Below, piece after piece: positions 35,398-44,500 of a DNA stretch of 45,673 nucleotides. This DNA comes from a bacterium (GTDB taxonomy: Bacteria > Patescibacteriota > Minisyncoccia > UBA6257 > 02-FULL-45-10c). Position 1 is the stretch's first letter; every line of letters starts with the position of its first letter. The stretch is taken from NCBI GenBank assembly GCA_030700025.1, contig JAUYKI010000003.1, positions 1 to 45,673 on the forward strand. Reading direction: 5' to 3'. The notes below the pieces were generated by a model, which saw nothing but the letters and a program-made list of their open reading frames with translations, did no database searches and was not told the origin of the DNA. Position numbers and translations under genes: made by a program.

Positions 35398-38394
35398 ATG
35401 AAAATTAAAATATTGAAATTGATTTTATGTTTGGGGTTTTTGATTTTTTTAGGGACGCCCCCGGTTATGGCGAGCGTTGAAGAGGACCCATTTTTACCCG
35501 GCGTAGTTTATGGCACAAGCACTTATTTTGCGTTAACGAACAGCGAATATTTTAATGTTTCCGTTGACAGCACAGAGTTGTTGGAGCTTAGGTTGGAATC
35601 TATCCCTAATACAATAAGTTTGTATATAGGCTCTTCCACGGTTGAGGAGTGGGGAGCGGCTTCGTCTACTACGATAACCCTTAGTAACCTCGCCTCTTCC
35701 ACGACTTTCCATCTTTACGCGGACAGTTATACAAACGGAACAACGATAATTACCGATAGCAATGGCGGCTATATTTTTAGTCAGGATATCAGCCAGCCCC
35801 ACTTTATTTGGCTTCAACCAATACCCGGCACAATTTTTATTAACGAAGACACAACGTTAACTTCGGATGTTTTTCAAAGCATTGAAATAACAGCTCCTAA
35901 CGTTGTACTAGATTGCGCCGGCCATAGTGTAAACGGAGAGGATTCCGGAATAGGGATATTTGTGCCAAATAAAAACGGAGTTACTGTTAAAAATTGCGCT
36001 GTTAACAATTTTACCCGCGGTATTTATTATTTTTTCTCCCATAACGGCGCTATTCATGATAATTCCGGCAATAGTCCTTTTAGTATTAGTTTAGATAATT
36101 CTACAACTAACACGATTGCCGGAAATAATTTTTCGCATCCTCTTTTTGGAATTGCAATCCGTAGTTCTTCCAATGATAATGCCGTATCGGCTAATGTCAT
36201 CTCAGATGCTCTGATGGGAATACTTATTGGAAGATCTAGCAACAATCATATTTTTAATAACACCGCCACAAATAATTTAAATGGCATAAGATTAGGGGAA
36301 GCTCTTAATAATGTTCTTTCTGATAATATTATTGATGCTAATAGCGCTGGTATTGATTTGTCGTCTTCCCCAACCGTGTTTAATAATAATATTATTTCTA
36401 ATAATCAGAATTTCGGCGTAATAATGTCTGGGTCTCCTAGTGTATTTTCTGGAAATATCATAACGAATAATAACAGGGGGATTGATCTGAGCAAATCTAA
36501 TAGCTCTATTATTAACAACACTATTTCAAATAATGGACAATACGGAATTCATTTATTTCAATTCCCGAATGGAGGGGGTAGTGGCATTATCGGCAACACC
36601 ATTTCCCATAACGGGGCGGGCGGAATTAATATTAACAGTTCCAGGGATAATGTAATCTATAACAATTATTTTAATAACGCAGTAAACGTATTTGGAATCG
36701 GGGCATTACAACCTACCAATTTGTGGAATATTTCCAAGACCCCGGGGACAAATATTATAGGCGGGCAATATCTCGGCGGCAATTTCTGGGCGAATCCAAA
36801 CAGTACCGGATTTAGCCAAGAATGCGTTAATGATGCCGGTAGAGATGGGATATGCGATAATTCCTTCGTTATACAGTTCTTATCTGGAAATGTGGATCAG
36901 TTACCATTAATATTTCCATTGCCCCCAAATGAGTTTCCTATAGCTTCCGCGGGCGGTCCCTATATCGGACAGGAAGGATCGCCGATAGTTTTTGACGGCA
37001 GCGGTTCATCGGATCCTGACGGCGATACGCTTCAATATCGTTGGGATTTTAATAATGACGGTGTTTGGGATACGGATTTCTCCGCAAGCCCGACGGCGCA
37101 ATTTACATTTGATGACGATCATATCGGCGCAGTTAAGCTGGAAGTTACCGACGGGGAATTTTTCAGCTTGGATACCGCGTCAGTTACTGTGGAAAATGTC
37201 GCGCCTTTAGTTATAGCAGGTAACAACCAAGCCATAAATGAGGGAGAAATTATTCATTTTTTTGGAAGCTTTACTGATCCCGGCATATTGGATACGCATA
37301 CTTTGGAATGGAATTTTGGAGATGGCGCAATTATTAACGGAACTTTTACCCCCGTTCATACGTATGCTGATAATGGCACCTTTATTGTGACACTTACTAT
37401 TATTGATAATAATGGCGGTATAGGGTCAGATTTATTAACTGTGATAGTAGAAAACGTTGCGCCCACAGTTAACGCTGGTTCCAATCAAGTTATAGAAGTA
37501 TTTGATGAAGCGCGATTCAACGGCTCTTTTACCGATCCCGGCATATTGGATACGCATACTTTTGAATGGAATTTTGGAGACGGCACTTCGACAACCGGAT
37601 CGCTTAACGTATCCCACTTTTTTAATTCACCGGGGGTTTATTCAGTAACTCTTACGGTCACTGATAATGATGGTGGAATTGGAACAAATGTCCTTACTTT
37701 GACGGTAGAGCAGAATTACGCCGTATGGGGGAATTACGCGACAGGAACCAATGTTGTTGATTTTTCAGGAGACGGAACCGTAATTAATGGGAGAATACAT
37801 TCCAATAACGATATTTATATTGGCGGTTCCGGAAAGATATTTAATTCTACAACCACATTTGTAACAACATTTACTGATGCGGGGAATAATAATATCCATC
37901 CTATTATTGTTCAGGCCTCGGCGCGCCAGCTCCCTTTATTATTTGATGTTCAAGATTACCAACCGGGAGGCGCGAAAGCGCTGGCCGCCGAAGCTAATGG
38001 CAAATATACATTCGTGGATGGAGATTTAACTGTGCCCGGAAATTCCGTATTGGATGGATTATATTTTGTGACCGGAAAAGTAAAACTTAACGGAAGCGGC
38101 ATTACGGGCATTGCCACGATTGTGGCGCTATCCGATTTTGAAATTAATACAAATATTAACGGGTCAAATTTCAATCTAAGTAATTATATTGACGATCTTT
38201 TATTTTTAACTACTGCTAATAGAATAAAAATGACCGGCTCCAATCATTATTTAGAAGGCATAATTTACGTTAGCAGTCCAGCCGGATCTATTGAATTGGG
38301 CGGTTCCGGGCATAATATTTATGGAGGACTTTTCGCGGATTTTGTGAAAATCAACGGCTCGGAAATAATAATGAACGCCAAGACAACGCATTAA
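35398..38394 (+). CDS. Large secreted surface protein: parallel beta-helix (NosD-like) repeats, PKD domains, C-terminal adhesin-like domain
   Basis: Signal peptide; IIDANSAGIDLSSSPTVFNNNIISNNQNFGV-type repeats; PKD repeats ASAGGPYIGQEGSPIVFDGSGSSDPDGD and two near-identical SFTDPGILDTHT[LF]EWNFGDG units. Confidence 0.82.
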   Translation: MKIKILKLILCLGFLIFLGTPPVMASVEEDPFLPGVVYGTSTYFALTNSEYFNVSVDSTELLELRLESIPNTISLYIGSSTVEEWGAASSTTITLSNLASSTTFHLYADSYTNGTTIITDSNGGYIFSQDISQPHFIWLQPIPGTIFINEDTTLTSDVFQSIEITAPNVVLDCAGHSVNGEDSGIGIFVPNKNGVTVKNCAVNNFTRGIYYFFSHNGAIHDNSGNSPFSISLDNSTTNTIAGNNFSHPLFGIAIRSSSNDNAVSANVISDALMGILIGRSSNNHIFNNTATNNLNGIRLGEALNNVLSDNIIDANSAGIDLSSSPTVFNNNIISNNQNFGVIMSGSPSVFSGNIITNNNRGIDLSKSNSSIINNTISNNGQYGIHLFQFPNGGGSGIIGNTISHNGAGGININSSRDNVIYNNYFNNAVNVFGIGALQPTNLWNISKTPGTNIIGGQYLGGNFWANPNSTGFSQECVNDAGRDGICDNSFVIQFLSGNVDQLPLIFPLPPNEFPIASAGGPYIGQEGSPIVFDGSGSSDPDGDTLQYRWDFNNDGVWDTDFSASPTAQFTFDDDHIGAVKLEVTDGEFFSLDTASVTVENVAPLVIAGNNQAINEGEIIHFFGSFTDPGILDTHTLEWNFGDGAIINGTFTPVHTYADNGTFIVTLTIIDNNGGIGSDLLTVIVENVAPTVNAGSNQVIEVFDEARFNGSFTDPGILDTHTFEWNFGDGTSTTGSLNVSHFFNSPGVYSVTLTVTDNDGGIGTNVLTLTVEQNYAVWGNYATGTNVVDFSGDGTVINGRIHSNNDIYIGGSGKIFNSTTTFVTTFTDAGNNNIHPIIVQASARQLPLLFDVQDYQPGGAKALAAEANGKYTFVDGDLTVPGNSVLDGLYFVTGKVKLNGSGITGIATIVALSDFEINTNINGSNFNLSNYIDDLLFLTTANRIKMTGSNHYLEGIIYVSSPAGSIELGGSGHNIYGGLFADFVKINGSEIIMNAKTTH

Positions 38395-38408
38395 TTTTTT
38401 TATTGAAT

Positions 38409-38630
38409 TTAATCTTTTACTAACATCACCTTAATTTTGAATTTTTTGCCTCTTCGTTCGTTTTCCATTTCGTCAAGCAATTTTTCTACCTGCGCGACTT
38501 TATAGGCCCGATAATTATTTATTGGGTTTCTATACGCGACTAACATTCCCTTTTTGTCCCAGTTTCTTAACGTTAGGGGGCTTACCCCGAGCAATTGCGC
38601 GGCTTCTTTAATGTTGAAATAATCTTTCAT
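38409..38630 (-). CDS. MerR-like HTH domain protein
   Basis: YFNIKEAAQLLGVSPLTLRNWDKKGMLVAYRNPINNYRAYKVAQVEKLL; TATAAA 6 nt before the ATG. Confidence 0.85.
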   Translation of the reverse strand: MKDYFNIKEAAQLLGVSPLTLRNWDKKGMLVAYRNPINNYRAYKVAQVEKLLDEMENERRGKKFKIKVMLVKD

Positions 38631-38879
38631 AGTTCCTTTATAAACCTTACTAATAGTATAAAGCTTTAATATTGTTTTTAAAACATAAAATTGTGAATAA
38701 CTCTGACCTTCACATTAATTCTTATGTGAGGGATATCCTGAGCTTGTCGAAGGACTACAATTAGATACAAAAATCACGCCTAAATAAGTGTGGTTTTCAT
38801 CTCCTAAAATATCGTTATTTGTTATCCACAATTTAACGGGAATTGACCGCAAGTTAAATGGTATAATAAAGAAGTTACT

Positions 38880-41582
38880 ATGCTTAGCATTAACAGGCAA
38901 AATAATAGCAATATCGTGTTATTATCTTTTGGAATTTTAGGACTGACTTCTTTGATATTTCAGGTTGTTTTTGCTAAAAATTTAGTCCTTTTATTCGGTT
39001 TAACCGCGCCTGCCGTAAGCACCGTGCTGGCAGTTTTTTTCTCCGGGCTCGCGCTCGGAAGTTTAATTTTTGGAAAGCTTGCCGATAAATTTTCCGAAGA
39101 AAAAACTTTTAAGTTTTATACCGCTTTTTTCGTTCTTACGGCTTTCTACGGGTTTTTATTCCCGCTTATCTTTAAATTATTGAACTTTTTGATTCTCGCG
39201 ATTAATTCTGTTTCGCCGCTGAATTTTTCCGGTTTTAATTTCGTCGCGTTTTTGTTCTCGTTTATTTTTATCGCGCCCGTTTCAATTTTATTCGGCGCGG
39301 GATTTCCGGTGGTTTCCAAAATTTTGGTTTATCGCGAATCAAACGTCGGCAAAAAAGTTTCATTCCTTTATTTCATAAATACTTTCGGAAGTGTTTTGGG
39401 CGCGGCGTTGGCCGGCTTCTGGCTGATCCCGTTTTTTGGAAATAACGCGACTATTTTTTCTGCCGCCGTATTAAATTTAGTTGTTGGAGGATTATTATAC
39501 TTTTTTTCAAAAAGTGAAATCACAAATTCCAAATCACAAATCACAAACAATACTCAAATTCAAATAACCAATAATCAAACAAGCCAAAAGCTTCATAATC
39601 CGCTTTTCCTCTATGCTCTTTTTATCACCGGCTTTCTCGCGCTCGCGCTGGAAGTGCTTTATACAAAAACACTTATTCTTTTCATCGGTTCTTCCACCTA
39701 CGCGTTCTCTTTAATCCTCATCACATTTTTACTTGGCATCGCGCTCGGCAGTTGGGCGTTGTCATTTTTTGTTGACCAAATCAAGCGCGGCTACGCGTAT
39801 TTCGGACTTTTTCTCGGTTTAATCGGCTTTTGGCTTTTTCTGACGCTTCAGTTTTTTGAAAAAGTGCCATTTTGGTATTTGAATTTTCTTGGCTCTCGTG
39901 AATCATTTGAATTTGGCTCGGTTATTTTATCCCAGTCACTCGTCACTTTTCTCGTTATTTTCCCGGCCACTTTTTTGATGGGCGTTATTTTTCCTCTCGG
40001 AATCCACCTTGCCCGTCCGCATATTACGAATCTTGGCGGGGGAGTCGGGAAACTCTATTTTGCTAATACGTTCGGCGGGGTTTTGGGGTCTCTCACAGCG
40101 GGATTTCTGTTTTTGCCGATTTTGGGCTACACCCGCGCGCTTATTTTGATTTTGGCGATTTACTTCGCGCTTGGAGGATTTTTTGTGGCGCGTGAGAAAG
40201 GAATGGGGTGGGCAGCAAAAGGCGCGTTTATCTTTTTCTTTGCATTCTGGGCCATCTTTGCCGTCTTTTCTTCTCCTTGGGGAAAGAAAAATCTTACGGT
40301 AGGCACATTTCCTTACGCTCCGCTGTATCTTGGTTATGGAATTGACGCAGTTAAAGAAACCATTGAGCGGGACAGGCTCCTTTTTTACAAAGAGGGACTT
40401 TCAAATGTCGCCGTTATGCAAAGGGGCCCTAACAGAATTTTGAAAGTTAACGGAAAGGTGGATGCTTCAAATAGCGTTGATGATTTGGAAACAATGGTTT
40501 TACTCGGCGCTTTGCCGATGATTCTCCATCAAAACCCGCAAGATGTTTTGGTGATCGGTCTTGGCTCCGGCATCACCCTTGGCTCCGTTGCGCAATTTGA
40601 TTCCGCAAAAGACATTGATGTAGTGGAAATTAGCCCGGCAATAGTTGAAGCCGCCTCATATTTCAAGGAGTCTAATCATGATGCATTGAACGACCCGCGC
40701 GTAAATATTATTCTTGCTGATGGCAGAAATCATCTCCTTTTAGCGGATAAAAAATATGATGTTATTTCTTCTCAGCCTTCGAATTTGTGGGTTGAAGGCA
40801 ATGCCAATCTTTTTACAAAAGAATTCTATGAGCTTACGCGTTCACGTCTTAAAGAAAACGGCCTTATGTTCCAGTGGATTCAGGCGTACGCTTTAACGTC
40901 CGAGAATGTGCGCTCTGTTTATAAGACTTTTCAGGAAGTTTTTCCGTACGTGTATCTTTTTAACGCTTCAAATTCCGGCGATATGTTTGTGATCGGCGCC
41001 ATGGAGCCGGACGCGGTGGCGCTTAATTTTGGCGCGCTTTCCGAAAAAATGGCTGATGAGAAAATCGCAAACGAACTTTTTCGCATTTATGTCGCGACTC
41101 CATATGAATTTCTTGCTTATCTTGTGTCGGAGGGTGAAAGGTTAAGGGAATTCGTAAAAGACGCTCGGGTGAATATCGATGATAAAAATTTTCTTGAATT
41201 TTCCGCTCCAAAGTCAATTTATCAATCCACCATTACTGAAGCGCTTCGTGATATCGACTCTTTAAGGAACGAACTTAACCTTTTTATTTTTGGCCTTGAA
41301 GAAGGCGGCGAACTGGAACGGCTCAAGAAACATTTTCAATTTAGAAAGGCGCTTTTGCCGGTGCAAGCCGCTCTCTCGGAGGTGCATTTATACGAAGCAG
41401 TTGAAGGTTACGGAAAAGCGCGTGATGAAAACGGAGTAATTTTGCCGTCTATGGAAATACGCATTTCACAAGCGTGCACTGTTGCGGGTCTTTTCGCGCG
41501 AGAAAACACTGGAGCGAAAGCCGCCGAAGACACCTGGAAAAAATGCGAAGAGGTTTTCGGCCCTATTAAACTGCCTTTTTAA
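38880..41582 (+). CDS. Fused MFS-type membrane / spermidine synthase-like protein
   Basis: N-terminal multi-TM domain LGLTSLIFQVVFAKNLVLLFG; C-terminal VLVIGLGSGITLGSVAQFDSAKDIDVVEISPAIVEAA; YDVISSQPSNLWVEGNANLFTKEFYELTRSRL. Confidence 0.85.
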   Translation: MLSINRQNNSNIVLLSFGILGLTSLIFQVVFAKNLVLLFGLTAPAVSTVLAVFFSGLALGSLIFGKLADKFSEEKTFKFYTAFFVLTAFYGFLFPLIFKLLNFLILAINSVSPLNFSGFNFVAFLFSFIFIAPVSILFGAGFPVVSKILVYRESNVGKKVSFLYFINTFGSVLGAALAGFWLIPFFGNNATIFSAAVLNLVVGGLLYFFSKSEITNSKSQITNNTQIQITNNQTSQKLHNPLFLYALFITGFLALALEVLYTKTLILFIGSSTYAFSLILITFLLGIALGSWALSFFVDQIKRGYAYFGLFLGLIGFWLFLTLQFFEKVPFWYLNFLGSRESFEFGSVILSQSLVTFLVIFPATFLMGVIFPLGIHLARPHITNLGGGVGKLYFANTFGGVLGSLTAGFLFLPILGYTRALILILAIYFALGGFFVAREKGMGWAAKGAFIFFFAFWAIFAVFSSPWGKKNLTVGTFPYAPLYLGYGIDAVKETIERDRLLFYKEGLSNVAVMQRGPNRILKVNGKVDASNSVDDLETMVLLGALPMILHQNPQDVLVIGLGSGITLGSVAQFDSAKDIDVVEISPAIVEAASYFKESNHDALNDPRVNIILADGRNHLLLADKKYDVISSQPSNLWVEGNANLFTKEFYELTRSRLKENGLMFQWIQAYALTSENVRSVYKTFQEVFPYVYLFNASNSGDMFVIGAMEPDAVALNFGALSEKMADEKIANELFRIYVATPYEFLAYLVSEGERLREFVKDARVNIDDKNFLEFSAPKSIYQSTITEALRDIDSLRNELNLFIFGLEEGGELERLKKHFQFRKALLPVQAALSEVHLYEAVEGYGKARDENGVILPSMEIRISQACTVAGLFARENTGAKAAEDTWKKCEEVFGPIKLPF

Positions 41583-41585
41583 AAA

Positions 41586-44500
41586 ATGAGCGAAACGATT
41601 TACAAAATATACAACAAGATAAAGCCGAATCTCATATTCGCCGCTTTGTTTATTGTATTTACCGCGGCTGCTTTTTACTTTGCCTATCAAACTTTTATTC
41701 CGGCTTTTGCCACCGGCACTTTTTCAGACGACTTTGTGGACATAGACCGAATGGAAGACAACGCGGATGGGCGCTGGCTTGATGTTGCCCTAGAGACGGT
41801 GATAGGCGCGGAAACCGCATTTGAAACCGCAGAAGGCGCGGGATTTTTGAGGACGCTTAATAATACTACCGGCGCCTTTTCTAACATCGGAATGAAAAAG
41901 ACATACGCGGCAGATCTAAATAACAATCAGGTCTGGTATTATTTTTTTCCCGGCGCCGTAACGCAGGGAAACGTTAAAGACCTTATCAGTAATATGGGCG
42001 TTACGCTTTGTGACGGAGCAGTCGGCGCGGCGGGCTCCGTTTGCGGAGGGAACACAATGACTTGGTACGCGTGCACCGGCGACTGCTCCACGAAATTAAC
42101 GAGTGGCGCATGGAATAACATCAAGTTTTATACAACCAAACCAGACGCGATATCGGGCGCCGAGTTTGACCCGGTAAACACCGCAAGTATTGCTTTAATG
42201 TTTGATGTCTCCTCAAAAATGACTGCTAAAGCCGGTTTCCCTTCGCAGGGGTGGGATTTTATGAGGTCGGGGACAAAAATAATTGTAACCGGCGGCTCCG
42301 CTTCCAATCCGGTCACCTTCCAGGACATGAAGGACTATGTTACTACCGAAAATTTTGATTCGGTCAGCATTGTCGCGAGCACTTTTGTGAATATGGGGAC
42401 TGGTCTTCAGATTGGAGACGGCTCCACGGAAACATTTTTTACGGACACAGACAAGTTTGTGTTTATGGACATGTACAACACGGACGATAAGATAAGTTTT
42501 ATTTTACAACCCAAAAGCACTACAACCTTTGGCGCGTTTGAAGACGGTTTTTCCATATCAGGAAACATTATCAAATACCCGCTAACCGCGAGCACCTCCG
42601 CGCAAATACATAAAGATACCCGTTCAAGTCCGTTTGTTTTCCCGTCAAGTTACGCGCCACTGCCCGAATTGTATCTCTACGCTTCGGCCATTAAAGGGGC
42701 GCACGATATATTTTTCGGCACATCAACTGCGGCGGCAATCGGCAGGGGACAGATTTTTGACACCGAAATTGACAATGCCTCTACTACTTTTATTTATTCC
42801 GCGGGCGTTGCTAGCGATGGATTTGAATTTAAAAATGTTGACATCCACCATTCAACGAGTTCCGCGACATCAACCGCGAAAATTTTCATAACGCCGAATA
42901 AGGAATACGAAAACATCCGTATTTTTGCTTCTCCGACTAATGCTTTAGACATTGCCACCACTACCGGCGGGCCCGATCAGATTACTTTGAAAAACATCAC
43001 GCTTTCCAATAATAAAGGTTACGACATCCGGATTGAAAATCCGTATATCGTAAATACGATTAACTCTTCTTTTACTAATGCTTCAACAACTTATTTAAAT
43101 CAAGAGCGCGGCTGGACTTTAAATAAACAATATACTTTTGATGTAACGGTTAAGTCCGGCGGACAGCCTGTTTCTGGCGCTTCGGTTACGCTTACCAGCG
43201 ATGTAAGCGGCCAAGTATTCACTGCCACCACTGACGAAAACGGAGAAATTACCCAGAAAGTTGTGACGGCTTTTCAAATAACTCACGCGACCAGTTCTGG
43301 TTCAGTTGTTGTTACTGATTTAAATAATTTTACTCTTGATGTTACCGCGACTGGATTAGATGCTTCTTCGCAGACTGTTACCATAGGCTCCGCGCAAGAT
43401 TTAACAGTTCTTTTGACTTCGGCCTGCACTTCATCAGGCGCTGACAAAGCATATCCTATTAGTGTATCCACGTCTTCTGAAACAGGATTCATTCCCACCA
43501 TTACTCTGTGGGGGGCAAAAGGAGGCGACGCGGGATGTGGAGCTTATGGAAATTTAACTTGTGACGGCGATCCAAACACTGGCGGTAACCAGGATATCGG
43601 AATTTCCGAAGACACGGCAATAACGTTTGATCAAATTCGCGACCTTGCGAAGTTTGCTTACGGTGAGTGCGCCGTTAAAAGCCCGGCCGCCGGTTCTTTC
43701 GCCGTTATCGGTTTTATGAACATCGGCAGCACCACCGCTTCCACCACTTTTGTTAAAACGGCATCAGAGTCAATTGACTTCGGATTTCAAACAAAACTTT
43801 ACGCTTCCTCTACCTTCATCTCGGGCGAGGTCTCGGCGACCGGTTCGCCCTTTGCCGGTTCCACTATTTCTTTTTCGGGAGATGAAGCAATTAATTCCGA
43901 CGAAGGACAGCTTTTTACTCTTGGCGAAACCGCCGGCGCCCCCGCATCCGTTCTTAAACTTTTTGACTCCATTGTTTTACATAAAACCACTGCCTCAACC
44001 TCTCCTGCTGTCACCCCGAATATTTTTGGGCAACTGAATTCCAACCGAACATCTTTTGAAAACTGGTTCCAAATTAAACTCAAAAACGCGACCAATACCG
44101 TAGAGGACTCGGTCTTTACCAATATGGGCGCCGGATTTCTGCCGTTTGTAGATCAGGGCAGTGATACCACTTTTGATACTATTAAGTCGAGAAAAATTAC
44201 CTCCGGCGGACTTTACGCCACCAGCTCGGCTTCTTTCCGAATTGATAACTTAGCGATAACCGACATTGACGACGGCAAGCACATTCGCGTTTTCAATTAT
44301 AATAACGCCACCACCACTTTGGTGAATTCCACTTTTGATATTTCCCTGACGCCGACGCCGGAGGATCCGGGCATTGAGTTTAATGGTTCCGGCAACGGCG
44401 CGATTGAACGGGCCTTTACTTTGGATTTAAAAATTGTGGACAGCTTGAACGCGCCGATAGAGGGCGCTACCGTGAAACTTACTGATTCGGAAGGAAATAA

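Noticed and set aside
38736-38754. TCCTGAGCTTGTCGAAGGA repeat-like motif
   Set aside because: Resembles a widespread bacterial repeat motif, but only one copy was found in the window, so no family claim is made.
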